Below are positions 10,603 to 18,732 of a DNA stretch of 64,000 nucleotides, piece after piece. A program made the position numbers and the translations under genes. This DNA is from Ramlibacter terrae (GTDB taxonomy: Bacteria; Pseudomonadota; Gammaproteobacteria; Burkholderiales; Burkholderiaceae_C): the NCBI GenBank assembly GCA_013127575.1, contig CP053418.1, positions 682,001 through 746,000 on the forward strand. The letters are read 5' to 3'. Within the stretch, counting starts at the first letter, position 1, and each line of letters starts with the position of its first letter. Under the pieces are notes generated by a model. That model worked only from the letters and a program-made list of their open reading frames with translations, was not told where the DNA came from and made no database searches.

Positions 10603-10812
10603 ATGATGGACGCACAAGGAGGCAGCGCGCCGGACACGGAAGGCGGGCCCGAATTCATGCAGCCGGGGCAACGCAGCGGCGAGGGCGCGGGCGAACTGTC
10701 GCGCTACATCCGGCGGGACGAGCGCCGCCGGGCCGGCGTCCAGCCGCAGGACCGGGCCGCTGAAGACGCACACGGAAAGCCTGCGACGCCGCCCGAAGCC
10801 GGGCAAGGTTGA
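10603..10812 (+). CDS. small hypothetical protein
   Basis: Possible 69-residue hydrophilic protein (start MMDAQGGSAPDTEGG, with FMQPGQRSGEGAGELSRYIRRDERRR in the middle). A GTG six bases upstream is an alternative start. I recognise no domain, and there is no convincing ribosome-binding site. It is followed seven bases later by another small ORF with a better start signal, so the two could be co-transcribed. The composition is Arg/Glu/Gly-rich without hydrophobic core or membrane segment; it could be a chance ORF in high-GC DNA. Confidence 0.4.
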   Translation: MMDAQGGSAPDTEGGPEFMQPGQRSGEGAGELSRYIRRDERRRAGVQPQDRAAEDAHGKPATPPEAGQG

Positions 10813-10818
10813 AGGCCG

Positions 10819-11058
10819 ATGAACCCTCCGCGCAAATGGGCGCCGTCCAACGAGCGCTCCCTGCTGGCCGACGAACCGGCCATGGCCGAAGCCGAGCGGG
10901 TCGTCGCGCTGGCGCGGCAGTACGAGGACGAGGTGCGGCTGGCGCGCGAAAGGCTGGCCGGCGCCAAGGCCCTGCTGGAACAGTCGCGCCGCATGCGCAA
11001 CCCGATGGTGCCGCAGTGCGATTGCCAGCACGGGAGCGCGAAACGAAAAGAGGGTTAG
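10819..11058 (+). CDS. small hypothetical protein with a charged helix
   Basis: 79 residues beginning MNPPRKWAPSNERSLLADEP. Residues about 20-60 (AMAEAERVVALARQYEDEV, then LARERLAGAKALLEQSRR) have strong helix and coiled-coil character, and the end is PQCDCQHGSAKRKEG. GAAGG lies a few bases before the ATG. Its stop codon is inside the left arm of the terminator hairpin at 11048-11083, a common arrangement for a real gene end. Function unknown; more credible than the upstream small ORF. Confidence 0.55.
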   Translation: MNPPRKWAPSNERSLLADEPAMAEAERVVALARQYEDEVRLARERLAGAKALLEQSRRMRNPMVPQCDCQHGSAKRKEG

Positions 11059-11083
11059 CGGCGGCAAACCGGCTAACCCTCTT
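11048..11083. terminator. strong bidirectional hairpin between the small ORF and tRNA-Met
   Basis: AAGAGGGTTAGC and GCTAACCCTCTT form a perfect 12-bp stem with a 12-base loop. It contains the stop codon of the plus-strand small ORF and lies seven bases beyond the 3' end of the minus-strand tRNA gene, so it can end transcription from both sides (A-run/T-run edges on both arms). Confidence 0.75.
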
Positions 11084-11089
11084 GGAGAC

Positions 11090-11166
11090 TGGTGGCGCTT
11101 CAGGGACTCGAACCCCGGACCTGTGGATTATGATTCCATCGCTCTAACCAACTGAGCTAAAGCGCC
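11090..11166 (-). tRNA. tRNA-Met (CAT)
   Basis: Complete 77-nt cloverleaf read on the minus strand with encoded CCA. Acceptor GGCGCTT pairs with AAGCGCC; the D-arm is AGCTCAGTTGGTTAGAGC; the anticodon loop ATCATAA gives CAT; the T-loop is TTCGAGT. G1-C72 pairing and the general likeness to metT-type genes indicate elongator tRNA-Met rather than initiator. A lysidine-modified tRNA-Ile2, which also has CAT, cannot be fully excluded from sequence alone. Confidence 0.93.
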
Positions 11167-11201
11167 GAAGCCCACGATTATAGGACAAACTTTCGGCGCC
11201 T

Positions 11202-12670
11202 TCAGCCGCGGCCCGCACTGCCCTTGGCCAGTTCGTCGGCCACCAGCCGCACGATCAGCCGGTCGAGCGTGTCCACCGAGTAATTCTTCACGTCGTGCAC
11301 CGTCTCGCGGCCCGGGCCGCTGCCCGGCCGCTGCGCGTCGGCGTAGGTCAGGAACACGAAGCGGCCGCCGGTGTACTGCGCCATCTGTCGCTGGATGTAC
11401 TCGCCACGGCGGTCGAGGCCGCTCGCGCCCACCCCGAAGATCTTGATGCCCTTGCCGAGCGCGGCCAGCATGTCGTCGTCGTAGTGCGGCGCGCCGTAGT
11501 CGAGGTGGGGCGGCGCATCGGCCAGCAGCACCACCATGCGGGTGGCGCCATCGCCGCGCCAGCTGAGCTGGTGGACGGTTTCGTGCAGCGCCTCGTTCAT
11601 CGCCTCCGCATAGTCGCCGCCGCCGCCGCCCGCCCGCAGCGGCTGCAGCGCCTGCTGGAGGAACGCGCCGACGTCATTGCTGAAGTCGTGGCTGCGCAGC
11701 AGGAACGCGTCGCCGCGGTCACGGTAGGCCACCAGCGCCAGGCAGATGTCCGGCCGGCTCGGCAGGCCCGCCACTTCGGCCGTGATCGTCCGCAGCGTGG
11801 CCTTGAGCTTGTCGATCTCGTCGGCCATCGAGCCGGTAGCGTCGATCAGGAACACCAGGTCGAGCCGGGCGCGCGCGGCGGGCGCCGCCGCGTCGAGCCG
11901 GACTTCGACCGCGCTGCGCTGGCCGCGCGTGAGGCGGGCGGCGCTCTGGCGGCCGTCCTTGCGCACCAGCACGTCGTAGTGCGCCGAGCCTGCGGGATCG
12001 AAGGCGTCGGGATGCAGCCAGGCGCGGCCGGCGCCGTCGGTGCGCGCCCACATCGCGTGGCCGTCGGGCGACTGCACGGCCACTTCGGCGTCGCCGACGC
12101 CGCGGCCGCGCGCGTCCTTCACTTCGAGCAGGTAGCGCTGGCGGACATCGCGCGGCCGGTGCGCCACCTGCGTGCGGTCGCGGAAGGCGAGGTAGGCGTC
12201 GAAGTCGGCGTTGTCGTCGACGACGCCGGCGGTGACGGGGCCGGGGCGGCGCGGCTGCTGCAGCGGCGACTCCTGCAGCGGCTGCGCCTGCGCCGCCGGC
12301 GCGACGGACAGCGCCGGCGCCGGCGACGGCGGCATGGCCTTGGCGGCGGTGGGTGGCGCGGCGCTGCGCTCGCGCGTTTCGGCGCGCGAGCTGTCGGCGG
12401 CGGCGCCGCGCGCCAGTCTTCCGGCCACGGCGCGCGCCCGTGCTCCTGCGGGCCGGGTCGGCCCGGAACCTCGCGCATGCCGACGGGCCGCGCGCAGTGC
12501 GTCGCCGCCGGCGCCTGGAAGTTCGGCGTGTTGCGCAGCGCCACGGGGCCCGTGGGCTGCGGCTTCGGCTCGGGCCACAGCGGCCCGTGCGCCGTGGCGG
12601 AGCACGAGGCCAGCAGCATCTGCGCGCACAGCGCGGCGGCGAGGGGACGGATCGAACGGGGTTTCTTCAT
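11202..12670 (-). CDS. von Willebrand factor A domain lipoprotein
   Basis: Predicted outer-surface or periplasmic lipoprotein of about 490 residues. MKKPRSIRPLAAALCAQ is followed by the lipobox LLASC. Then comes a Pro/Ala-rich linker, a carboxypeptidase-regulatory-like beta domain (YLLEVKDARGRGVGDAEVAV, ARTDGAGRAWL) and a C-terminal VWA domain whose metal site reads DATGSM (about residue 280), with CLALVAYRDRGD and MVVLLADAPPH downstream. GGGAGTGG precedes the ATG. One deletion near 12415 (PEDLARGAAA expected; GACCTGGCG read as GACTGGCG) splits the frame. It is divergent from an ECF sigma/anti-sigma pair, suggesting that pair controls it or senses through it. The family is clear, the role unknown. 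Confidence 0.8.
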
Positions 12671-12792
12671 GGCCACTCCCGGGTTGGTGTGGCTGTTGAA
12701 CGGGGCCGGGCGCGCGGCGGGGTCGAGTAGCGGGATCCGGTTTAACCCCGAAGCAGCGCGAGCCCCGTAGAACGTGGTGTGAAAATCTGCCC

Positions 12793-13401
12793 ATGCCCCG
12801 CCAACTGCGCGACCTGCCGGACGAGGACCTGATGCTCGCCTATGCGGACGGCGACGCCGCGGCGTTCGACCTCCTCTATGCGCGCAACGAGGCGGCGTTG
12901 CTGCGTTTCGTGCGGCGCCTGCTCGGCACGTCCCATGCCGCGCAGGCCGAGGAGGTGTTCGGGACACGTGGCTGCGCATCGTCGCTGCCCGCCGCAGCTT
13001 CGTGCCGCGGGGCGCCGCGTGGCGTACCGGGCTTTCACGATCGCGCACAACGTGGCGATGGACCGGCTCCGCGCGGGCGGCCGCGAGGTCGCGCTGGACG
13101 GCGGCGAGGAGGGCGACGATCCGCTCGAATGGCTGATGGCCAGCCTCGACCGGTGGCGCCGTCCACCGAAGACTGGCGTTCTGGCGGTCGGCCGGCGCGC
13201 AGTTGCTGCACTGCTGGACGCGCTGCCGGCGCCGCAGCGCGCGGCTTTCCTGCTGCACCACGAGGACGGCGCCAGCGTGGAAGACTGGCGCAGCGGCTCG
13301 CGCTGCCGTTCGAGACGGCGAAGAGCCGGCTGCGCTATGCGCTGAAGAAGCTGCGCGGCTGCATGGGCGACTACCTGCTGCCGCTGGGGGCGACGCGATG
13401 A
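12793..13401 (+). CDS. ECF-type RNA polymerase sigma factor
   Basis: Sigma-70 family extracytoplasmic-function factor of about 200 residues. Region 2: DEDLMLAYADGDAAAFDLLYARN, then EVF(QD)TWLRIV and (TW)AFTIAHNVAMDRLR. Region 4: ALPAPQRAAFLLHHEDG, followed by LALPFETAKSRLRYALKKLR, the helix-turn-helix. At least six one-base losses occur (near 12960, 13029, 13151, 13173, 13213, 13285), each at a codon context that restores CCTGG or CCAGG and canonical residues such as the VFQDTWL motif. It is the densest such cluster in the window. The stop overlaps the next ATG (ATGA), the usual sigma/anti-sigma coupling. It probably autoregulates and may drive the divergent VWA gene. Confidence 0.82.
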   Translation: MPRQLRDLPDEDLMLAYADGDAAAFDLLYARNEAALLRFVRRLLGTSHAAQAEEVFGTRGCASSLPAAASCRGAPRGVPGFHDRAQRGDGPAPRGRPRGRAGRRRGGRRSARMADGQPRPVAPSTEDWRSGGRPARSCCTAGRAAGAAARGFPAAPRGRRQRGRLAQRLALPFETAKSRLRYALKKLRGCMGDYLLPLGATR

Positions 13402-14322
13402 CCGACCTGCGCGACGCGCGGCTGCAGCGCGCGCTGCACGAGGCGCCTGACGCCGATGCGGCGCCGCTGCAGCGCACACGCGATGCGATCCGCGCCGCCG
13501 CGCACGGTGCGGTGCGGCCGTGGTGGCAGCGCTGGCTGCCGGCGGGACGCACCGCGCGCTGGGCTCCGGCGTTCGCCACCGTGCTGCTGGCGGGCCTGGT
13601 GACGGTGCTGTGGCAGGGACGGGAAGTTCCGGATGCGCGCCCCGCGGCGGACCAGCCGATGTCTTCTACCGCTGTCATCCCGACCCGGGATCCATCCCCA
13701 CCCGCCCCGGCGGCTGAATCCGTCACGAAGTCCGCGCCCGCCGAACGCAGCGCGCAAGTCGCGCAGAAACCTCAGCCCAAAAAAGAGGCGGCGCCACAAC
13801 CCCCGGCTGCACCGCCCGCACCGCCCCCGCCTGCACCCGCGGTCGTGGCGGAAGCAGCGCCGCCTCCTCCCGCCGCCGCCGCTGCCCCCGACGCCGCCCC
13901 GGCCGACCTCTCGCGGCGCGCCGCCGGCGAGAGCCGCGCCCGCGCGGAAACCAGCACCGGACTCGCCGCGCAGCGCCAGCCGGCGCCGGCCGCCGCGCCT
14001 TCCGCGCTATGGGAGCGCTGGACCCGGTGCGCGTGGAAAGCGACGGTGCCTCGGTGGTGGTGCCGCGTGCGCAGGCCGGCACCTTGCCGGAACTGCTCGC
14101 GCGCATGCTGCGGGCGGACAGCGCGGTGGCGCCCGCGTCGGCGCCGCCGCGCCTGCGCTGGAACTGGCGCGGGACGGCGAGCCGCTCGGGGTGCTGGAGG
14201 CGATCGGTTCCGGCTGGCGCTGGCAGCCGCTGGGCGGAACGCGGCCGGCGCAGGGGCTGCGTCCTTCGCCCGCGCTCGAGGCGGAACTGCGCGAGGAGGC
14301 GCAGCGGCTGCTGCGCCAGTAG
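13398..14322 (+). CDS. putative membrane-anchored anti-sigma-like protein
   Basis: Translationally coupled to the ECF sigma gene by ATGA overlap, so an anti-sigma or sensor role is inferred from position. MTDLRDARLQRALHEAPDAD is a short cytoplasmic N-terminus; one hydrophobic segment (WAPAFATVLLAGLVTVLW, residues about 55-72) is followed by a long Pro/Ala/Lys linker and a periplasmic C-terminal domain (VRVESDGASVVVPRAQAGTL, then LELARDGEPLGVLEAIGSG). No HxxxCxxC zinc anti-sigma motif is visible. Two frame breaks near 14010 and 14155 are not obviously at CCWGG, and the repairs there are uncertain. The linker contains a copy of a palindromic repeat (13671-13696). Confidence 0.6.
13671..13696. 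repeat. palindromic repeat copy inside a coding sequence
   Basis: GCTGTCATCCCG followed by ACCCGGGATCCATC matches, apart from a missing central GGCTCG, the reverse complement of the second palindrome of the intergenic repeat at 62200-62268. It lies in frame in the linker of the anti-sigma-like gene and encodes about eight residues (TAVIPTRDPS). Confidence 0.6.
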
Positions 14323-14326
14323 CGCC

Positions 14327-15106
14327 CTACTGGTGCTTGAACTGCGCCTTGCGCTTGTTGACGAAGGCGTCCATGCCTTCCTTCTGGTCGGCGGTGGCGA
14401 ACAGCGCGTGGAACAGGCGGCGCTCGAACATCACGCCGTCGGCCAGCCCGCTTTCGAAGGCGCGGTTGATCGACTCCTTGGCGGCCAGCACGGCGAGCTG
14501 CGAGTAGTCGCAGATCATCAGCGCGGCGCCGAGCGCCTCGTCCATCAGCTTGTCCAGCGGCACGATGCGGCTGACGAGCCCGGCGCGCTCGGCCTCGGTC
14601 GCATCCATCATGCGGCCGGTGAGCGCGAGGTCCATGGCCTTGGCCTTGCCCACCGCGCGCGGCAGGCGCTGCGTGCCGCCGGCGCCGGGAATGATGCCGA
14701 GCTTGATCTCGGGCTGGCCGAACTTCGCGTTGTCGGCGGCGATGATGAAGTCGCACATCATCGCCAGCTCGCAGCCGCCGCCCGGGGCGAAGCCGCTGAC
14801 CGCCGCGATCACCGGCTTGCGGATCGTGCGGATGGTCTCCCAGTTGCGCGTGATGTAGTCGCCCTTGTAGACGTCGGCGAAGGTGTAGCTGGCCATGGCG
14901 CCGATGTCGGCGCCGGCCGCGAAGGCCTTCTCGCTGCCGGTGAGGACCATGCAGCCGATGGCCGCGTCGGCGTCGAACGCCTTCATGGCGGCGCCGAGTT
15001 CGTCCATCAGCTCGTTGTTCAGCGCGTTGAGCTGCTTGGGACGGTTCAGCGTGATCACGCCGACCTTGCCGCCTTCGGTGCGGACCTGGATGAATTCGTA
15101 CGCCAT
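14327..15106 (-). CDS. enoyl-CoA hydratase (crotonase family)
   Basis: 259-residue crotonase-fold hydratase, adding water to 2-enoyl-CoA in fatty acid or phenylacetate degradation. [23 protein letters not shown] is the typical start. The oxyanion-hole segments are [12 protein letters not shown] and [17 protein letters not shown], with the two catalytic glutamates in GGGCELAM and [19 protein letters not shown]. Intact. It is divergent from paaG with 97 bases between them, so it may serve as the PaaF-type hydratase of the same pathway, though a general short-chain enoyl-CoA hydratase fits equally well. It converges with the anti-sigma-like gene four bases away. Confidence 0.92.
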   Translation of the reverse strand: MAYEFIQVRTEGGKVGVITLNRPKQLNALNNELMDELGAAMKAFDADAAIGCMVLTGSEKAFAAGADIGAMASYTFADVYKGDYITRNWETIRTIRKPVIAAVSGFAPGGGCELAMMCDFIIAADNAKFGQPEIKLGIIPGAGGTQRLPRAVGKAKAMDLALTGRMMDATEAERAGLVSRIVPLDKLMDEALGAALMICDYSQLAVLAAKESINRAFESGLADGVMFERRLFHALFATADQKEGMDAFVNKRKAQFKHQ

Positions 15107-15203
15107 GGCTGCGGGCCTCCTGTGTGCCTGCGACTATAACCAAGGGAAACCGCGATCCGCCCCGCCGGCCGGCGGTGCTAGAGTCCCGCGCCAAGGAGAC
15201 ACC

Positions 15204-16006
15204 ATGAGCGAAGCCACCGTCCTGTTCGAGGTGCGCGCAAGCGTTGCCCTGATCACCCTCAACCGTCCGCAGGCGCTCAACAGCTTCACGCGGCAGATGC
15301 ACGCCGAGCTCACGGCGGCGCTGGAGCGCATCGAGGGCGACCGTGCCATCCGTGCCGCCGTCATCACCGGCGCGGGCCGCGGCTTCTGTGCCGGCGCCGA
15401 CCTCTCCGAATTCGACTTCGAGCCCGGCCCCAACCTCGTGCAGCGCGCCGATCCCGGCCCCATCATCGAGAAGCAGTTCAACGTGACGGCGCGCAAGCTG
15501 ATGGCGCTGCGGGTTCCCACGGTGGCGGCGGTCAACGGCGTCGCCGCCGGCGCCGGCGCTTCGCTCGCGATGACGTGCGACCTCGCCGTCGCGGCGCCCA
15601 ATGCTTCGTTCATCCAGGCCTTCAGCAAGATCGGCCTGATCCCCGACGCCGGCGGCAGCTGGTTCTGGTCAAGAAGCTCGGGCTGGCGCGCGCCATGGGC
15701 TGCGCGATGCTCGGCGACAAGGTGTCGGCGAAGGACGCGAAGGAATGGGGAATGATCTGGGACGTGGCGTCCGAAGGCGAAGACTGCGTCGCCGCCGCGA
15801 TGAAGCTCGCCGAGCGTCTCGCCGTGTTGCCGACGAAGGCGCTGGTCGAGACGCGCCACCTGCTGCGCGCCGCCGCGTCCACCGAGTTCGACGACCAGCT
15901 GAACCCGGAGCGCGACACGCAATCGAAGCTGGGCGCCACGCACGACTACATCGAGGGCGTCACCGCCTTCCTGCAGAAGCGCCCCGCACAGTTCAAGGGC
16001 GAATGA
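15204..16006 (+). CDS. paaG: 2-(1,2-epoxyphenyl)acetyl-CoA isomerase, PaaG-like
   Basis: Crotonase-family isomerase of aerobic phenylacetate degradation, converting ring-epoxide CoA to the oxepin form. AAGGAGAC precedes the ATG. Visible motifs: GFCAGADLSEFD (oxyanion), VNGVAAGAGASLAMTCDL and SKIGLIPDAGGSWF, with Asp in place of the second hydratase Glu, as in PaaG-type isomerases. One base is lost near 15665 (GGSWFLVKKLG expected; TTCCTGG read as TTCTGG). The TGA overlaps the start of paaI. The assignment rests on context with paaI and paaK; a general enoyl-CoA isomerase is the alternative. Confidence 0.82.
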
Positions 16007-16453
16007 TGCCGGACGCGCAAGACCGGCCGCCCGCGTCGGCGCGGCGATGTTCGCGGGCGACGCCGCCAGCAAGGACTTCCTGCAGATGGAGTTGCTGGCC
16101 TGCGAGCCGCCGGGCCGCGCGCGCATGCGCATGGCGGTGCGCGAGGCTATGCTCAACGGGCACAAGATCTGCCACGGCGGGCTGATCTTCACGCTGGCCG
16201 ATTCCACCTTCGCCTTCGCCTGCAACAGCCACAACAAGGTGGCGGTGGCGGCGGGCTGCAGCATCGAGTTCCTGCAGCCGGCGCACTGGGCGACGTGCTC
16301 ACCTGCGAAGGCGTCGAGCAGGTGCTGCGCGGGCGGCATGGCATCTACGACATGCGCGTGACCAACCAGCGCGGCGAGGTGGTCGCGATGTTCCGCGGCA
16401 AGAGCGCGCAGATCCCGGGCACGGTGGTGCCCGAAGCACCGGAGGCGGCATGA
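16003..16453 (+). CDS. paaI: hydroxyphenylacetyl-CoA thioesterase PaaI
   Basis: Hot-dog-fold thioesterase, about 150 residues, that hydrolyses stalled ring-hydroxylated phenylacetyl-CoA thioesters. The core GHKICHGGLIFTLADSTFAFACN holds the HGG and catalytic Asp region; C-terminal GIYDMRVTNQRGEVVAMFRG is typical. Two one-base losses: near 16023 (MPDAQDLAARVGAAMF expected, CCTGG read as CCGG) and near 16288 (PAHLGDVLTCEG expected, CCTGG read as CTGG). The ATG overlaps the stop of paaG and the TGA overlaps the ATG of paaK, so the three genes are translationally coupled. Confidence 0.85.
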
Positions 16454-17745
16454 CGGGTTTTGCGCTCGAGGCGATCGAGAAGGCGGGCATCGACGAATTG
16501 CGCGCGCTGCAGTTGAAGCGGCTGCGTTCGACGCTGAACCATGCCTACGCCAACTCGCCGGTGTACCGCGCCAAGTTCGATGCGGCGGGCGTGCACCCGG
16601 ACGATTGCCGCAGCCTCGCCGACCTGCGCAAGTTCCCCTTCACCAGCAAGTCGGACCTGCGCGACGCCTATCCGTTCGGCATGTTCGCGGTGCCGCGCCA
16701 GCAGTGCGTGCGGCTGCATGCGTCCAGCGGCACCACGGGCAAGCCGACGGTGGTCGGCTACACGAAGAACGACATCGACACCTGGTCGCACGTGATGGCG
16801 CGCAGCATCCGGGCGGCGGGCGCGCGGCCCGGCGACCTGGTGCACGTGAGCTACGGCTACGGCCTGTTCACCGGCGGCCTCGGCGCGCACTACGGCGCCG
16901 AGCGGCTGGGTCTCACGGTGGTCCCGTTCGGCGGCGGCCAGACCGAGCGGCAGGTGCAGCTGATCCGCGACTTCGCGCCCGACATCATCATGGTGACGCC
17001 CAGCTACATGCTGGCGATCGCCGACGAATTCGAGCGGCAGGGGCTGGACCCGCGCGAGGCGAGCCTGCGCCCCGGGCATCTTCGGCGCGGAGCCGTGGAC
17101 CAACGACTGCGCGCGGCCATCGAACAGCGCCTGCGCCTCGACGCGGTCGACATCTACGGCCTGTCGGAGGTGATGGGCCCGGGCGTCGCCGTCGAGTGCG
17201 CGGAAAGCAAGGACGGCCCGACGATCTGGGAGGACCACTTCTACCCGGAGATCGTCGATCCGGAAACCGGCGAGCCGGTGGCGGAAGGCGAACTCGGCGA
17301 GCTCGTGTTCACCAGCCTGACCAAGGAGGCGCTGCCGGTCATCCGCTACCGCACGCGCGACCTCACGCGCCTGCTGCCCGGCACCGCGCGCACCATGCGC
17401 CGCATGGAGAAGATCACCGGCCGCAGCGACGACATGATGATCGTGCGCGGCGTCAACGTGTTCCCGACGCAGATCGAGGAGCTGATCCTCAAGCAGGCGG
17501 CGCTGGCGCCGCACTACCAGTGCATCCTCACGCGCGAGGGCGCGCTGGACTGCTTGACGGTGGCGGTGGAAGCCGCCGCGGGCCTCGGCCCCGACGACGG
17601 CCAAGCGGGGGCGGCCGCGCAGCAGCTCGCGCACGACATCAAGGCCTATGTCGGCACCACCGCGAAGATCGAGGTGCGGCCGGCGGGCGGCATCGAGCGC
17701 AGCATGGGCAAGGCGAAGCGCGTGGTGGACCAGCGGCCGAAGTAA
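16450..17745 (+). CDS. paaK: phenylacetate-CoA ligase
   Basis: Adenylate-forming ligase that activates phenylacetate with ATP and CoA, 431 residues. Nucleotide-binding loop HASSGTTGKPTVVGYT near residue 95; VDIYGLSEVMGPGVA; RYRTRDLT; and the C-terminal GRSDDMMIVRGVNVFP region. Between 17078 and 17111 the translation is out of frame for about 11 codons: GIFGAEPWTND is expected but RPGHLRRGAVDQR is read, because a +1 error (CCTGG read as CCCCGG) is compensated by a -1 error. The ORF therefore looks intact although its sequence there is wrong. Last gene of the coupled paaG-paaI-paaK set; the ring epoxidase genes are not in the window. Confidence 0.93.
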   Translation: MTGFALEAIEKAGIDELRALQLKRLRSTLNHAYANSPVYRAKFDAAGVHPDDCRSLADLRKFPFTSKSDLRDAYPFGMFAVPRQQCVRLHASSGTTGKPTVVGYTKNDIDTWSHVMARSIRAAGARPGDLVHVSYGYGLFTGGLGAHYGAERLGLTVVPFGGGQTERQVQLIRDFAPDIIMVTPSYMLAIADEFERQGLDPREASLRPGHLRRGAVDQRLRAAIEQRLRLDAVDIYGLSEVMGPGVAVECAESKDGPTIWEDHFYPEIVDPETGEPVAEGELGELVFTSLTKEALPVIRYRTRDLTRLLPGTARTMRRMEKITGRSDDMMIVRGVNVFPTQIEELILKQAALAPHYQCILTREGALDCLTVAVEAAAGLGPDDGQAGAAAQQLAHDIKAYVGTTAKIEVRPAGGIERSMGKAKRVVDQRPK

Positions 17746-17751
17746 GCGCGT

Positions 17752-18732
17752 TCAGCGCTGCTCGATCGTCTCCACCACCAGGTCGATGAAGGCGCCGTCC
17801 CCGAGCAGCACCGGATGCGCACCGGCAGGTACTGCAGCGAAGGCGCGAACCACATTTCGGCCGTGATGTCGCCGCGCGGATTGGCGATCGGACGGGGCTT
17901 GAGGTGGAAAGCCTCGATGGCGCCGAGTTCCGGCGTCGGCAGCATTTCGCTGGCGACCACGTCGTAGGTCCAGTGGTCGATACCGTCGGGGCGCGCCATC
18001 GGGAAGCTCACGCTGTGCCCGACGGCCAGCGCATCGCGGCCCGTGGCGAAGCGGTGCGCGAGTTCGACGAATTGGCTCACCGTGTCCTGCAATCCCGGCG
18101 GCCGCAGTGCGCGCTTGCCGCGCTCCAGCGCCACCACCTGCCCGCCGAACCGCGCGACGCGGCGCTGGCCGGGGCGGATCTCCTCGAAGGCGCGCGGCAG
18201 CAGGCCCAGCGGCGTGGCGTCGCCCTCGCTCGTCATGCGCACGCTGCCGAAGAAGCGCACCGCCAGTTCCAGCCGTGCCCGGTAGCGCGCGCCTTCGCGC
18301 TGCCAATGCACCCGCGCATCGCCGTACACGGGCCCGCCGCGGTAGAGGCCTTCGAGGCGGTAGGTCAGGCGGGTGTCGGCGGGCGGTGGCCAGCTTGTCG
18401 GTTTGCGGCGCCGGAGGCAGGTTCTCCGGCGCGTCCGCTGCGACCGTCACCTCGGGCGGCGCGGGTGCTTCGACGGGAGCGATCTCGGCGACGGGAGCGG
18501 CGGCCTGCACCACGCGCGGACGCACCTTGCGCGCCGGTGCCGCAGCAGCAGACAGCCGTGGTGCTTCCGGCGCAGCCACCGGCTGCAGCATTCGCGTGTA
18601 CAGCACCGGCCGCATCGCCGCCAACACGCTGCGCACTTCGCGCTGCCGCGCCATCCACTCCACGGCCGCCGGGTGGGCTACCAGCACCAGGCCCGGCAGC
18701 AGCCAGGCGATCAGCCTTGCGGGCCGAGCCAC
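17752..18732 (-). CDS. DUF3108 family protein with N-terminal membrane segment
   Basis: About 325 residues, starting with GTG (MARPARLIAWLLPGLVLVAHP, a signal anchor), then a proline/alanine-rich stretch and a DUF3108 domain (LTYRLEGLYRGGPVYGDARVHW, then DHWTYDVVASEMLPTPELGAIEAFHL and LQYLPVRI). DUF3108 proteins are periplasmic and of unknown function. Frame breaks lie near 18395 (between PQTDK and PADTRLTY) and 17835 (IRVLLGDGAF expected). The start overlaps the end of the M61 peptidase gene by 22 bases, so it is probably co-transcribed. A start further downstream is possible. Confidence 0.72.
   Translation of the reverse strand: MARPARLIAWLLPGLVLVAHPAAVEWMARQREVRSVLAAMRPVLYTRMLQPVAAPEAPRLSAAAAPARKVRPRVVQAAAPVAEIAPVEAPAPPEVTVAADAPENLPPAPQTDKLATARRHPPDLPPRRPLPRRARVRRCAGALAARRRALPGTAGTGGALLRQRAHDERGRRHAAGPAAARLRGDPPRPAPRRAVRRAGGGAGARQARTAAAGIAGHGEPIRRTRAPLRHGPRCAGRRAQRELPDGAPRRYRPLDLRRGRQRNAADAGTRRHRGFPPQAPSDRQSARRHHGRNVVRAFAAVPAGAHPVLLGDGAFIDLVVETIEQR

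Noticed and set aside
10564..11067. Minus-strand 167-codon ORF opposite the two small ORFs
   Set aside because: No ribosome-binding site, no domain, and it spans the terminator and both plus-strand ORFs; composition is that of a shadow frame.
16003..16490. paaI as absent, replaced by two unrelated short ORFs
   Set aside because: Both parts align in order with the PaaI hot-dog fold once two CCTGG sites are restored.
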